Part shown: piece after piece, positions 28,608 to 38,163 of the stretch
How positions within the stretch are numbered: the first letter of the stretch is position 1
Layout of the letters: the number at the start of each line of letters is the position of its first letter
Origin: Pseudomonas sp. R37(2017)
GTDB taxonomy: Bacteria > Pseudomonadota > Gammaproteobacteria > Pseudomonadales > Pseudomonadaceae
Length of the DNA: 64,000 nt
Assembly: GCF_002113375.1 (NCBI RefSeq)
Contig: NZ_NEHO01000002.1
Location: forward strand, 434,001-498,000
Reading direction: 5' to 3'
Notes under the pieces: generated by a model
Told to the model about the DNA's origin: nothing
Seen by the model: only the letters and a program-made list of their open reading frames with translations
The model's database searches: none
Position numbers and translations under genes: made by a program

Positions 28608-31600
28608 ATGGGTGATCGGCACGACTATGTGGCCCTCGAGTGGGTCAAGGGCGAGATTGCCGAAACGCTGAAACAGGCTCATCACGCGATCGAAACCTTG
28701 CTCGATGACCCGCAGGCGACGCATGCGCTGGATGATTGCCTGGCGTGCATCCATCAGGTCCACGGCAGCTTGCAGATGGTCGAGTTCTACGGTGCGGCGT
28801 TGCTCGCCGAAGAAATGGAACAACTGGCCATGGCCTTGCAGGGCAATCGTGTCAGCCATCGCGACGAGGCGTTGCACCTGTTGATGCAGGCCCTCGGGCA
28901 GTTGCCGATCTACCTCGATCGGGTGCAAGGCGCGCGCCGTGACTTGCCACTGGTGGTGTTGCCCCTGCTCAACGATCTGCGCAGCGCCCGTGGTGAAAGC
29001 CTGCTGTCGGAGACCAGTCTGTTCAGCCCGCAATTGCCCGAGTTGCCAGCATTGGACGCACAAACGCTGGCGCAGCTGGAACCGGCCGAATTGCCCAATG
29101 TACTGCGCAAGTTACGGCAGATGCTGCAAATGGCGCTGGTCGGATTCCTGCGTGAACAGGACGACGACACCAACCTCGATTACCTGACCAAGGTCTTCGC
29201 CCGCCTCGAAGCATTGTGCGGCAACGCTCCCCTGAGCCCGTTATGGCAGGTGGCATCGGCGCTGGTCGAAGGCATGCAGGGCGGCGCGATTGCCAACAGC
29301 CCGGCCTTGCGCAGCCTGTTCAAGGATGCCGACAAGGAACTCAAGCGCCTGCTCGAACAAGGCATGCACGGCATCAATCAACCGGCCCCGCCTGAGCTGC
29401 TCAAGAGTTTGCTCTTCTACATTGCCAAGGCCGAACATCCCACCGGGCAGATGCTGACCATGAAAGAACGCTACTCACTGGACGACGCGCTGCCCGACAG
29501 CGCGATGGTCGATGAAGAACGTGCGCGGCTGGCCGGTCCCGACCGTGACGCCATGCGCTCGGTGCTGGCCGCGCTGTGCGAAGAACTGGTGCGGGTCAAG
29601 GAGCGCCTGGACCTGTTCGTGCGCAGTGACCGCCAGCACACCTCCGACCTCGACAGCCTGCTGGCGCCGCTGCGGCAAATCGCCGACACCCTGGCGGTCC
29701 TGGGCTTCGGTCAGCCGCGCAAGGTGATCATCGACCAATTGGCGGTGGTGCTCAGCCTTGTTCAGGGCCAGCGCGAACCCAACGATGCGATCCTCATGGA
29801 CGTTGCCGGGGCCCTGTTGTACGTCGAAGCGACGCTGGCCGGCATGGTCGGGACCGTGGAGCCGGAGAGCCAGGACGACAATCGCCTGCCAACCACCGAT
29901 CTGACGCAGATCCATCAGATCGTGATCAAGGAGGCGCGCATTTGTTTGCAGCAGGCCAAGGACATGATCGTCGACTACATCGACGCCGATTGGGACCGCC
30001 AGCATTTGCAGGCGCTGCCGGCCTTGCTGACCCAGGTGCGCGGTGCGCTGGCGATGATTCCGTTGAGTCGCGCGGCCAGCCTGGTCGAAACCTGTAATCA
30101 CTTTATTCGCGAGCACCTGTTGCTCGAGCCGGGTCAACCCGGCTGGCAGGAGTTGGACAGCCTGGCCGACGTGATCACCAGCATCGAGTACTACCTCGAG
30201 CGCCTCGGCGATGACCCGCAGGCGCAGGGCGAAAACCTGCTCGATGTCGCGGAACAAAGCCTGGTGAACCTCGGTTTTTTCCCCAGCGAGCAGCATGTGC
30301 CGGTGCTGGATGAGGTGCTCAACCCGAGCGACGCGCAGGTCATGCAGATGATGCAGGAGCTGGATGATCCGCAGATCGTCCAGACCCTGGCCGATGTGCT
30401 CGCCAGCCCGGTTTCGAGCCTGAACCCGCCCGCGCTGAATACTCCGGGCAGCCTGCTGCCACCACCCCCAGGCGAAGCGCCGGTGGACGAGGAGTTGCGC
30501 GAGGTGTTCCTCGAAGAAACCGACGAAGTCCTGGAGATCCTGCGCGAGTACTTGCCGCGCTGGTCGCTCAACCCTGACAACCACTCGGCCCTGAGCGAGC
30601 TGCGCCGCGCCTTTCATACCCTCAAGGGCAGTGGCCGCATGGTGCGCGCGCTGGTGCTGGGCGAGCTGGCCTGGGCCGTGGAAAACCTGCTCAACCGCGT
30701 ACTGGAAAACAGCGTGGAGCCAGGCGCTACGGTGCAGCAACTGATCGGCGATGTGCTGCATCTGCTGCCGGAACTGGTGGCCGAATACGCTGCCAATGCC
30801 CAGCGTCAGCGCAACGATGTCGATCAATTGGCCGCCCGTGCCCATGCCCTGGCCAAGGGCAGTGAGCCGGTGTCCGATGAAGATACGCAAGATGTCGCGG
30901 CCCTCGACCCGCTGTTGCTGGAGATCTTCCGCAAAGAAGCCGAAGCCCATTTGAGCAGTCTCAATCGTTTCCTCGATCAGGCCGCCGAACATGTGCCGCT
31001 GCAGGCCAGCGACGAATTGCAGCGTGCCTTGCATACCCTCAAGGGCAGTGCCTCCATGGCGGGTGTCTTGCCGATTGCCGAGCTGGCCGCACCGCTGGAT
31101 CAACTGGCCCGGGAATACAAGGCGCACCTGATCGCGCTGGATCTGGATGAAGTCGAATTGCTGCTGGAAGCGGAAGGACTGTTCCGCCTGGGCTTGCGCC
31201 AGCTCAAGACAGATCCGCTGGCGGAAATTCCCGGCGCCCGGGGTTTGACCGAGCGAGCCAGGGCACTGCTGGCCGAACGCCTGGAAAACCTCCCGAGCAC
31301 ACCGAACACCGGGCTGCGGATCAAGCGCGATCCGCAGCTGATCAACAACTTCCTCGCCCAGGGCATGGACATCCTGCTGGATGCCGAAAGCCTGTTGCAG
31401 CGTTGGCAGCAACACCCCGGCGAACGTCAGGAACTCAGCGCGCTGCTGGACGAATTGACCACCCTCGGCGAAGGCGCCCATCTGGCCGACCTGCATCCGG
31501 TGGATGAGTTGTGCGAAGCGTTGCTCGATCTCTACGGCGCCGTGGAAGAAAGCAGCCTCGCCGTCAGCGAGCGGTTTTTCCATGAGGCACAGGGCGCCCA

Positions 31601-34600
31601 CGAAGCGCTGATCAACATGCTCGACGAACTGGCCGCGGGTCAGGAAGTCAGCCCGCAGCCGCAACGGATCAGGGCCTTGCGCGAGCTGCTCGACGAGAGC
31701 CTCGACCCGTCGGCCATGGGCCTGATCCGCAGCGATGGCAGCCGCAGCCTGAGCATCCGCGAGCTGGGCAACGCCACCGCAGAGCTTGAGCGCACGCTAC
31801 CCCCTGCCCCTGTAGGAGCGAGCAAGCTCGCGATGGACGTTAACGATGACGCGTTGTCATTGGATGAACGCGGCGCCGGTGAGCCCATCGCGAGCGTGCT
31901 CGCTCCTACAGGAGAGGGGCGCGAGCCGGATGGGGAAATCGTGGCGATCTTCCTTGAAGAAGCGGTGGATATCCTCGAAAGCGCCGGTCAAGCCTTGCAG
32001 CGCTGGTTGCGCGATTCGGACAACGCCGCGCCGCTGTCCTCCCTGCAACGGGATTTGCACACCCTCAAGGGCGGCGCGCGCATGGCCGAGGTCGGGCCGG
32101 TTGGCGACCTGGCCCAAGAACTGGAAAGCCTTTACCAAGGCCTGCTGGACCGTCGCTACGCCTTCAGCGATTCGCTGGCGCTGCTGTTGCGACAGAGCCA
32201 TGAGCGACTGACGCTGCATCTCGAACAGTTGCAGCTCAACCAGCCACTGGACGACTCTCTAGAGCTGATCGAAGCCATTCGTGCCTACCGTCAAGGTCAT
32301 GCAGGTGTCGCCGAGGCGGCCCGGCAAGCTACCGATAACGACTCGGCGGGACACGACCCGGAATTGCTGGAGATCTTCCTCGAGGAAGGTTTCGATATCA
32401 TCGAAAGCTCCGGAGCGGCGCTGGAGCGTTGGCAGGCCCAGCCTTCGAATCGTCAGGAAGTGGAAACCCTGCTGCGCGACCTGCATACCCTCAAGGGCGG
32501 CGCGCGCATGGTGGAAATCACCGCGATTGGCGATCTGGCCCATGAGTTGGAGTTCCTCTACGAAGGCCTGTCCACTGGCGCGCTGCAACCGACGGAACCG
32601 TTGTTTGCGCTGTTGCAGCGCAGCCATGACCGCCTGGCGCAGATGCTCGATGCGGCCCGAGCGGGTGAGCCGATGCCGCCGGCCGACCGGTTGATCGATG
32701 CGATCAAGAACTTCAGCCACCCGACCGTGCCTGGCGCGCCCATGCCGGTTGTGATGCCGGCCACGCCCAAGGCCGAGCCGCTGGCGCCGCCGTCCGATGC
32801 CGGGGCGGACATGGTCAAGGTCTCGGCGGAACTGCTCGACGATCTGGTCAATCTGGCCGGCGAAACCTCGATCTTCCGTGGCCGGATCGAACAGCAGGTC
32901 AACGATGCGCACATCGCCCTGAATGAGATGGAAACCACCATCGAGCGCATGCGCGACCAGTTGCGCCGCCTCGACACGGAAACCCAGGGGCGGATCCTCA
33001 GCCGTCAGCAAGTCGATGCCGAACGCCTGGGTTACGAAGAATTCGATCCGCTGGAAATGGACCGCCACTCGCAGTTGCAGCAGTTGTCTCGGGCGCTGTT
33101 CGAATCGGCCTCTGACTTGCTCGACCTCAAGGAAACACTCGAACGACGCAATCAGGATGCGGAAAACCTGCTGCAACAGCAGGGCCGCATCAACACTGAA
33201 TTGCAGGAAGGCCTGATGCGCACGCGCATGGTGCCGTTCGAACGCATGCTCCCGCGTTTGCAGCGCATCGTCCGGCAAGTGGCCGACGAACTGGGCAAGG
33301 ACGTGGACTTTATCGTTGATAACGCCGAAGGCGAGATGGATCGCAATGTCCTTGAGCGCATGGCCGCGCCGCTGGAGCACATGCTGCGCAACGCCGTCGA
33401 CCACGGCCTTGAGTCCGTCGAAGCGCGACTGGCGGCGGGGAAACCGGCCAAGGGCAAGGTCACCCTCGATCTGCTGCGCGAAGGTGGCGACATCATTTTC
33501 GACATCCGCGACGACGGTGCCGGTGTGCCGCTGGACGCCGTGCGGCGCAAGGCGATCAAGCGCGGCCTGCTCGCCCCGGACAGCGTCATCAGTGATCACG
33601 ACGTATTGCAGTTCATCCTGCAGCCGGGGTTTTCCACCGCCGAGAAAATCACCCAGATCTCCGGGCGTGGGGTCGGAATGGACGTGGTGCACGAAGAGGT
33701 GCGGCAACTGGGCGGCACCATGAGCATCGACTCGGTGCCCGGACAGGGCGTGCATTTTCGCATTCGCCTGCCGTTCACGGTATCGGTCAACCGGGCGCTG
33801 ATGGTGCAGTGCGGTGAAGACCTGTACGCGATTCCGCTCAATACCATCGAAGGCATCGTGCGCGTCCTGCCCATCGAGCTCGAAGGGTATTTCCGTTTCG
33901 ATTCACCAACCTACGAATACGCCGGGCAACGTTACGAACTGTGCTATCTGGGTGAGCTGCTGAAAACCAGCCCGCGCCCGAAACTGTTGGGCCAGAGCAT
34001 GCCGTTGCCGGTGCTGCTGGTGCAGTGCAATGAAAGGCACATCGCAGTGCAGGTGGATGCCATGGCCGGCACCCGCGAGATCGTGGTCAAGAGTCTGGGG
34101 CCGCAATTCGCGGCGGTGAAAGGGGTATCCGGGGCGACAATTCTCGGTGATGGCCGAGTGGTGCTGATTCTGGATTTGCTGGCGCCGATCCGCGCCATGC
34201 AGGTCCGTGTACCCCAACGTCCGGCGGGGCAAGAAGTCGAGGTCGAATCGCATCGGCCGCTGCTGGTGATGGTGGTCGACGACTCGGTCACCGTGCGCAA
34301 GGTCACCAGCCGTTTGCTCGAACGCCATGGCATGACCGTGCTGACCGCCAAGGACGGGGTCGACGCCATGCTGCTGCTGGAAGAGCACATGCCCGACCTG
34401 ATGTTGCTGGACATCGAGATGCCACGCATGGACGGCTTCGAAGTCGCGACCCGGGTGCGCAACGACGAACGCCTGCGCAACCTGCCGATCATCATGATCA
34501 CTTCACGTACCGGACAGAAACACCGCGATCGGGCCATGGCCATTGGCGTCAACGACTACCTTGGCAAGCCGTACCAGGAATCGGTGCTGCTCGAAAGCAT

Positions 34601-34628
34601 CGCCTTGTGGAGCAAGACCCATGCTTGA
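28608..34628 (+). CDS. chpA: Pil-Chp hybrid histidine kinase ChpA
   Basis: ChpA is the CheA-type kinase controlling type IV pili. From the ATG at 28608 it is 2006 residues; a GTG 15 bp upstream is less likely. A degenerate HPt-like start has H49-QVHG. Four clear HPt motifs H-T-L-K-G follow, with His at 670, 809, 1151 and 1293. Then come a dimerisation helix pair (from MVKVSAELLDDLVNLAGE), an HATPase with N-box HMLRNAVDHGLE, G1 DDGAGVP and G2 GRGVGMDVV, a CheW domain, and a receiver with D1935 in LLDIEMPRMDG and Lys in GKPY. P. aeruginosa ChpA is about 2470 residues, so this one is shorter and has fewer phosphotransfer sites. A complete 102-bp REPIN is translated in frame at about residues 1068-1101, between the second and third HPt. 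Confidence 0.95.
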   Translation: MGDRHDYVALEWVKGEIAETLKQAHHAIETLLDDPQATHALDDCLACIHQVHGSLQMVEFYGAALLAEEMEQLAMALQGNRVSHRDEALHLLMQALGQLPIYLDRVQGARRDLPLVVLPLLNDLRSARGESLLSETSLFSPQLPELPALDAQTLAQLEPAELPNVLRKLRQMLQMALVGFLREQDDDTNLDYLTKVFARLEALCGNAPLSPLWQVASALVEGMQGGAIANSPALRSLFKDADKELKRLLEQGMHGINQPAPPELLKSLLFYIAKAEHPTGQMLTMKERYSLDDALPDSAMVDEERARLAGPDRDAMRSVLAALCEELVRVKERLDLFVRSDRQHTSDLDSLLAPLRQIADTLAVLGFGQPRKVIIDQLAVVLSLVQGQREPNDAILMDVAGALLYVEATLAGMVGTVEPESQDDNRLPTTDLTQIHQIVIKEARICLQQAKDMIVDYIDADWDRQHLQALPALLTQVRGALAMIPLSRAASLVETCNHFIREHLLLEPGQPGWQELDSLADVITSIEYYLERLGDDPQAQGENLLDVAEQSLVNLGFFPSEQHVPVLDEVLNPSDAQVMQMMQELDDPQIVQTLADVLASPVSSLNPPALNTPGSLLPPPPGEAPVDEELREVFLEETDEVLEILREYLPRWSLNPDNHSALSELRRAFHTLKGSGRMVRALVLGELAWAVENLLNRVLENSVEPGATVQQLIGDVLHLLPELVAEYAANAQRQRNDVDQLAARAHALAKGSEPVSDEDTQDVAALDPLLLEIFRKEAEAHLSSLNRFLDQAAEHVPLQASDELQRALHTLKGSASMAGVLPIAELAAPLDQLAREYKAHLIALDLDEVELLLEAEGLFRLGLRQLKTDPLAEIPGARGLTERARALLAERLENLPSTPNTGLRIKRDPQLINNFLAQGMDILLDAESLLQRWQQHPGERQELSALLDELTTLGEGAHLADLHPVDELCEALLDLYGAVEESSLAVSERFFHEAQGAHEALINMLDELAAGQEVSPQPQRIRALRELLDESLDPSAMGLIRSDGSRSLSIRELGNATAELERTLPPAPVGASKLAMDVNDDALSLDERGAGEPIASVLAPTGEGREPDGEIVAIFLEEAVDILESAGQALQRWLRDSDNAAPLSSLQRDLHTLKGGARMAEVGPVGDLAQELESLYQGLLDRRYAFSDSLALLLRQSHERLTLHLEQLQLNQPLDDSLELIEAIRAYRQGHAGVAEAARQATDNDSAGHDPELLEIFLEEGFDIIESSGAALERWQAQPSNRQEVETLLRDLHTLKGGARMVEITAIGDLAHELEFLYEGLSTGALQPTEPLFALLQRSHDRLAQMLDAARAGEPMPPADRLIDAIKNFSHPTVPGAPMPVVMPATPKAEPLAPPSDAGADMVKVSAELLDDLVNLAGETSIFRGRIEQQVNDAHIALNEMETTIERMRDQLRRLDTETQGRILSRQQVDAERLGYEEFDPLEMDRHSQLQQLSRALFESASDLLDLKETLERRNQDAENLLQQQGRINTELQEGLMRTRMVPFERMLPRLQRIVRQVADELGKDVDFIVDNAEGEMDRNVLERMAAPLEHMLRNAVDHGLESVEARLAAGKPAKGKVTLDLLREGGDIIFDIRDDGAGVPLDAVRRKAIKRGLLAPDSVISDHDVLQFILQPGFSTAEKITQISGRGVGMDVVHEEVRQLGGTMSIDSVPGQGVHFRIRLPFTVSVNRALMVQCGEDLYAIPLNTIEGIVRVLPIELEGYFRFDSPTYEYAGQRYELCYLGELLKTSPRPKLLGQSMPLPVLLVQCNERHIAVQVDAMAGTREIVVKSLGPQFAAVKGVSGATILGDGRVVLILDLLAPIRAMQVRVPQRPAGQEVEVESHRPLLVMVVDDSVTVRKVTSRLLERHGMTVLTAKDGVDAMLLLEEHMPDLMLLDIEMPRMDGFEVATRVRNDERLRNLPIIMITSRTGQKHRDRAMAIGVNDYLGKPYQESVLLESIALWSKTHA
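31810..31911. repeat. REPIN inserted in frame inside chpA
   Basis: Arms CTGTAGGAGCGAGCAAGCTC and the mirror ending GTGCTCGCTCCTACAG, 102 bp in all. This equals 34 codons with no stop in the chpA frame. The interior (GCGATGGACGTTAACGATGACGCG) closely resembles the interiors of the REPINs at 58957 and 61213. The encoded peptide reads PVGASKLAMDVNDDALSLDE and onward, unlike the flanking protein. It falls in a linker, not in a domain core. Confidence 0.93.
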
Positions 34629-35082
34629 GCACCGCACCAGCAACCTCACCGGCCTGCTGTTGCCGTTGGCCGACCGCCATCTGATCCTGCCCAACGTCGC
34701 CGTTGCCGAGCTGATCGATTACCAGCCACCGGGGACTTTCGACCTCGATACGCCGCCGTGGTATCTGGGCCTGGTGACGTGGCGCGATCGACAGATTCCG
34801 TTGCTGAGTTTCGAGTCGGCCTGCGGGCAGAAAATCGTCATCGGCGAACGTGCGCGGATTGTCATCCTCAATACCCTGGGCGGGCGTCCCGAGCTGAAAT
34901 TCATTGCGCTGCTGGTACAGGGCATTCCGCGCTCCTGCAAGCTCGACAGCCAGTTGAGTTATGTGGATGTGCCGTTGTGTGCGCTGGAGCGGGCGGCGGT
35001 GCAGGTGGGGGAGCAGGTGGCCAAGGTGCCGGATTTGCTGGCGCTGGAGGCGTTGTTGGTGGATGCCGGATTGATCGACTGA
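34621..35082 (+). CDS. chpC: CheW-like adaptor ChpC
   Basis: The 153-residue CheW-type protein contains LLLPLADRHLILPNVAVAELI and GLVTWRDRQIPLLSFE, where the usual N-L-R-G turn is replaced by T-W-R-D. In P. aeruginosa, ChpC links extra receptors to the Pil-Chp system. Its ATG lies inside the end of chpA (8-bp overlap, different frame). There is no chpB between chpA and chpC, unlike P. aeruginosa. No chpD or chpE follows; a REPIN and the mdc operon come next. Confidence 0.88.
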   Translation: MLEHRTSNLTGLLLPLADRHLILPNVAVAELIDYQPPGTFDLDTPPWYLGLVTWRDRQIPLLSFESACGQKIVIGERARIVILNTLGGRPELKFIALLVQGIPRSCKLDSQLSYVDVPLCALERAAVQVGEQVAKVPDLLALEALLVDAGLID

Positions 35083-35112
35083 CTCTGGTTTTGCTGTGAC
35101 TGCACTGGTGTC

Positions 35113-35187
35113 TTCGCGAGCAGGCTCGCTCCCACAGAGGGCTTGTGTGCGACACGGGCCCATTGTGGGAGCGAGCCTGCTCGCGAA
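35113..35187. repeat. REPIN, outward-facing form
   Basis: Arms TTCGCGAGCAGGCTCGCTCCCAC and TGTGGGAGCGAGCCTGCTCGCGAA with about 28 bp between. It marks the end of the Pil-Chp transcript, about 115 bp before mdcA. Confidence 0.92.
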
Positions 35188-35303
35188 GGCGCCAGTCCAG
35201 ACAACCATTACCCTGAGCGTAATGATCCACCACTCCGCTTGATTGATGCACCCACCCAACACTCCTAAGGTGTCCCCCACGACAGCGAACCCGTGGAGTG
35301 GTC

Positions 35304-36974
35304 ATGACAACAACAATATCCCCCGACTCGCGATGGACGCGGCGGCGCAGCGAAAAGCAGCGGCGTCTCGAGCTGGTGCGAGGTCTTGCCGACGGTGTGG
35401 TGTTGCCCACCGACAACATCGTCGCGGCGCTGGAGGCATTGATCCTGCCCGGCGACCGCGTGGTGCTCGAAGGCAACAACCAGAAGCAGGCGGATTTTCT
35501 TTCGCGTTCCCTGGCCAAGGCCAACCCCGCGAAGCTGCATGACCTGCACATGATCATGCCCAGTGTCGGTCGCGCCGAGCACCTGGACCTGTTCGAACGC
35601 GGCATCGCCCGCAAGCTCGACTTCTCTTTTGCCGGCACCCAAAGCCTGCGTATCAGCCAGTTGCTCGAAGATGGCCTGCTGGAAATCGGTGCGATCCACA
35701 CCTACATCGAACTCTATGCACGGCTGGTGGTGGACCTGATTCCCAACGTCGTGCTCTCGGCCGGGTTCATGGCCGACCGCGCCGGCAACATCTACACCGG
35801 ACCGAGCACCGAAGACACCCCGGCACTGATCGAACCGGCGGCCTTCAGCGACGGCATCGTCATCGTCCAGGTCAACCAGTTGGTGGACGACGTCAGCGAC
35901 CTGCCGCGCGTCGACATCCCGGCGTCCTGGGTCGACTTCGTGGTGGTGGCCGACAAGCCGTTCTACATCGAACCGCTGTTCACTCGCGATCCTCGGCACA
36001 TCAAGCCCGTGCACGTGCTGATGGCGATGATGGCGATTCGCGGGATCTACGAAAAACACAATGTGCAGTCGCTCAACCACGGTATCGGCTTCAACACCGC
36101 TGCCATCGAACTGATCCTGCCGACCTACGGCGAGTCCCTCGGCCTCAAAGGCAAGATCTGCCGCAATTGGACGCTGAACCCGCACCCGACCCTGATCCCG
36201 GCGATTGAAAGTGGCTGGGTCGAAAGCGTGCATTGCTTCGGCACCGAGTTGGGCATGGAGAACTACATTGCGGCGCGGCCGGATGTGTTCTTCACCGGGC
36301 GCGACGGTTCTCTGCGATCCAACCGGATGTTCAGCCAACTGGCCGGGCAATACGCCGTGGACCTGTTCATCGGCGCGACGTTGCAAGTCGATGGCGACGG
36401 CCATTCGTCCACCGTGACCCGTGGGCGCCTGGCCGGTTTCGGTGGCGCGCCGAACATGGGCCATGACCCGCGCGGTCGTCGCCACGGCACGCCGGCCTGG
36501 CTCGACATGCGCAACACCGACGTGGCCGAACCGATGCTCGAACGCGGCAAGAAGCTCGTGGTGCAGATGGTCGAGACGTTCCAGGAGGGCGGCAAACCGA
36601 CCTTCGTCGAAACCCTCGACGCGGTGGATGTGGCGAAGAAAAGCGGCATGCCGTTGGCGCCAATCATGATCTACGGCGACGACGTCACCCACTTGTTGAC
36701 CGAAGAAGGCATCGCCTACCTGTACAAGGCGCGCTCGCTGGAAGAGCGCCAGGCGATGATCGCCGCCGTCGCCGGGGTGACCGCCATCGGTTTGCGTCAC
36801 AACCCCAAGGACACCGCGCGCATGCGCCGCGAAGGCCTGATCGCCTTGCCCGAAGACCTCGGCATCCGCCGCACCGACGCCACCCGCGAACTGCTCGCGG
36901 CGAAAAGCGTGGCCGATCTGGTGGAGTGGTCCGGTGGCCTCTACAACCCGCCCGCCAAGTTCAGGAGCTGGTAA
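35304..36974 (+). CDS. mdcA: Malonate decarboxylase alpha subunit (acyl-carrier transferase)
   Basis: MdcA moves the malonyl group onto the carrier protein MdcC in exchange for acetate, the first half of the malonate decarboxylase cycle. The 556-residue cytoplasmic protein begins [15 protein letters not shown] and has the [14 protein letters not shown] and [19 protein letters not shown] regions typical of MdcA. The ATG at 35304 is favoured over one 6 bp upstream. It shares one base with mdcB (TAATG), the first link in a tightly coupled operon. Confidence 0.96.
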   Translation: MTTTISPDSRWTRRRSEKQRRLELVRGLADGVVLPTDNIVAALEALILPGDRVVLEGNNQKQADFLSRSLAKANPAKLHDLHMIMPSVGRAEHLDLFERGIARKLDFSFAGTQSLRISQLLEDGLLEIGAIHTYIELYARLVVDLIPNVVLSAGFMADRAGNIYTGPSTEDTPALIEPAAFSDGIVIVQVNQLVDDVSDLPRVDIPASWVDFVVVADKPFYIEPLFTRDPRHIKPVHVLMAMMAIRGIYEKHNVQSLNHGIGFNTAAIELILPTYGESLGLKGKICRNWTLNPHPTLIPAIESGWVESVHCFGTELGMENYIAARPDVFFTGRDGSLRSNRMFSQLAGQYAVDLFIGATLQVDGDGHSSTVTRGRLAGFGGAPNMGHDPRGRRHGTPAWLDMRNTDVAEPMLERGKKLVVQMVETFQEGGKPTFVETLDAVDVAKKSGMPLAPIMIYGDDVTHLLTEEGIAYLYKARSLEERQAMIAAVAGVTAIGLRHNPKDTARMRREGLIALPEDLGIRRTDATRELLAAKSVADLVEWSGGLYNPPAKFRSW

Positions 36975-37864
36975 TGCACGCACTTGACCTGCAACCGAAA
37001 CAACTGAGCCTGGCCGAACGGCTGGCGGACCTGGCGGTGGACGTGCTGATCGACGAGGCTGACTTGTCGCCGAAACCGGCACTGGTCGATCGTCGCGGTA
37101 ATGGCGCCCACACCGATCTGCACCTGGGGCTGATGCACGCTTCGGCGTTGTCCTTGTGGCCGGCGTTCAAGGAAATGGCGGAAGCCGCCACCGAGTTCGG
37201 CGAAGTCGGCTTGCCCCTGCGCGAAGCCGTAGGCCGCATCGGTCGCGAAGGCGAGCAGGCGATGCTCGACACCACCGGTGGCGTAAACACCCATCGTGGG
37301 GCGATCTGGGCCTTGGGCCTGTTGGTCACAGCCGTAGCGCTGGAGCCGCAATCCTGCAGTGCAAACAGCGTGGCGTTACGGGCTGCGCGGTTGGCCTTGC
37401 TCGACGACCGTTTTGCACCGCGCCCGCTCAGTCACGGTGCGCAAGTCGCCCAACGCTACGGCGTTCGCGGTGCCCGTGAAGAAGCACAGTTGGGCTTCCC
37501 GGCGGTTATGCAACGCGCGTTGCCGCAACTCAAACGCAGCCGCAGCGCCGGACATGGCGAGCAGAACGCTCGGCTCGATGCGCTGCTGGCGATCATGACG
37601 AATCTTGCCGACACCTGCGTGCTCTATCGCGCGGGGGAAGAAGGCTTGAACACCATGCAAACGGGCGCCCTGGCGGTGCTCGAAGCGGGTGGCAGCGCCA
37701 GCCTCGCCGGACGTCGCCGCCTGCATGAGCTGGACCAACAACTCATCGCGTTGAATGCCTCGCCTGGTGGTGCCGCGGACCTGCTCGCCGCCTGCCTGTT
37801 CATCGACCGTGTCGAGTCGGACGATGGCTTCATCCTCAGCCATTCAAGTAGGGAAGTGCTTTGA
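36974..37864 (+). CDS. mdcB: Triphosphoribosyl-dephospho-CoA synthase
   Basis: MdcB makes 2'-(5''-triphosphoribosyl)-3'-dephospho-CoA from ATP and dephospho-CoA, the precursor of the MdcC prosthetic group. The 296-residue protein has the CitG/MdcB-type motifs [19 protein letters not shown] and [19 protein letters not shown]. It overlaps both neighbours by one base. Confidence 0.95.
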   Translation: MHALDLQPKQLSLAERLADLAVDVLIDEADLSPKPALVDRRGNGAHTDLHLGLMHASALSLWPAFKEMAEAATEFGEVGLPLREAVGRIGREGEQAMLDTTGGVNTHRGAIWALGLLVTAVALEPQSCSANSVALRAARLALLDDRFAPRPLSHGAQVAQRYGVRGAREEAQLGFPAVMQRALPQLKRSRSAGHGEQNARLDALLAIMTNLADTCVLYRAGEEGLNTMQTGALAVLEAGGSASLAGRRRLHELDQQLIALNASPGGAADLLAACLFIDRVESDDGFILSHSSREVL

Positions 37865-38163
37865 TGGAAACCTTATCCTTTGAATTCCCCGCCGGGCAGC
37901 CGTCACGCGGCCGCACCCTGGTGGGTTGTGTCGGCTCTGGCGACCTGGAAGTGCTGATCGAGCCGGGTCAGGCCGGCAAGCTGACGATCAACGTGCAGAC
38001 CTCGGTCAATGGCAGCGAACAGCGCTGGCAGCATCTGTTCGCACGGATGTTCGACGGCCAGACGCCACCGGCGATGGCCATCGAAATCCACGACTTCGGT
38101 GCGACACCGGGCGTGGTGCGCCTACGCCTGGAACAGGGTTTCGAGGAGATCGGCCATGACTGA
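37864..38163 (+). CDS. mdcC: Malonate decarboxylase acyl carrier protein (delta subunit)
   Basis: MdcC carries acetyl and malonyl groups on a covalently bound dephospho-CoA derivative. The 99-residue protein has the attachment serine at S25 in GCVGSGDLEVL, the position known for Klebsiella MdcC. Start is the ATG sharing a base with the mdcB stop; the end overlaps mdcD by 8 bp. Confidence 0.95.
   Translation: METLSFEFPAGQPSRGRTLVGCVGSGDLEVLIEPGQAGKLTINVQTSVNGSEQRWQHLFARMFDGQTPPAMAIEIHDFGATPGVVRLRLEQGFEEIGHD

Noticed and set aside
29475..31664. A 729-codon open frame on the minus strand opposite chpA
   Set aside because: It is a shadow of GC-rich chpA codons; composition is Gln/Arg/His/Gly rich with no domain, and chpA on the plus strand has clear motifs through the same stretch.
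31801..31920. chpA as a disrupted gene because of the REPIN
   Set aside because: The insertion is 102 bp, keeps the frame and has no stop; downstream kinase, CheW and receiver domains remain intact.
35265..37082. A 605-codon minus-strand open frame opposite mdcA
   Set aside because: Shadow frame of mdcA; no recognisable domain or ribosome site.
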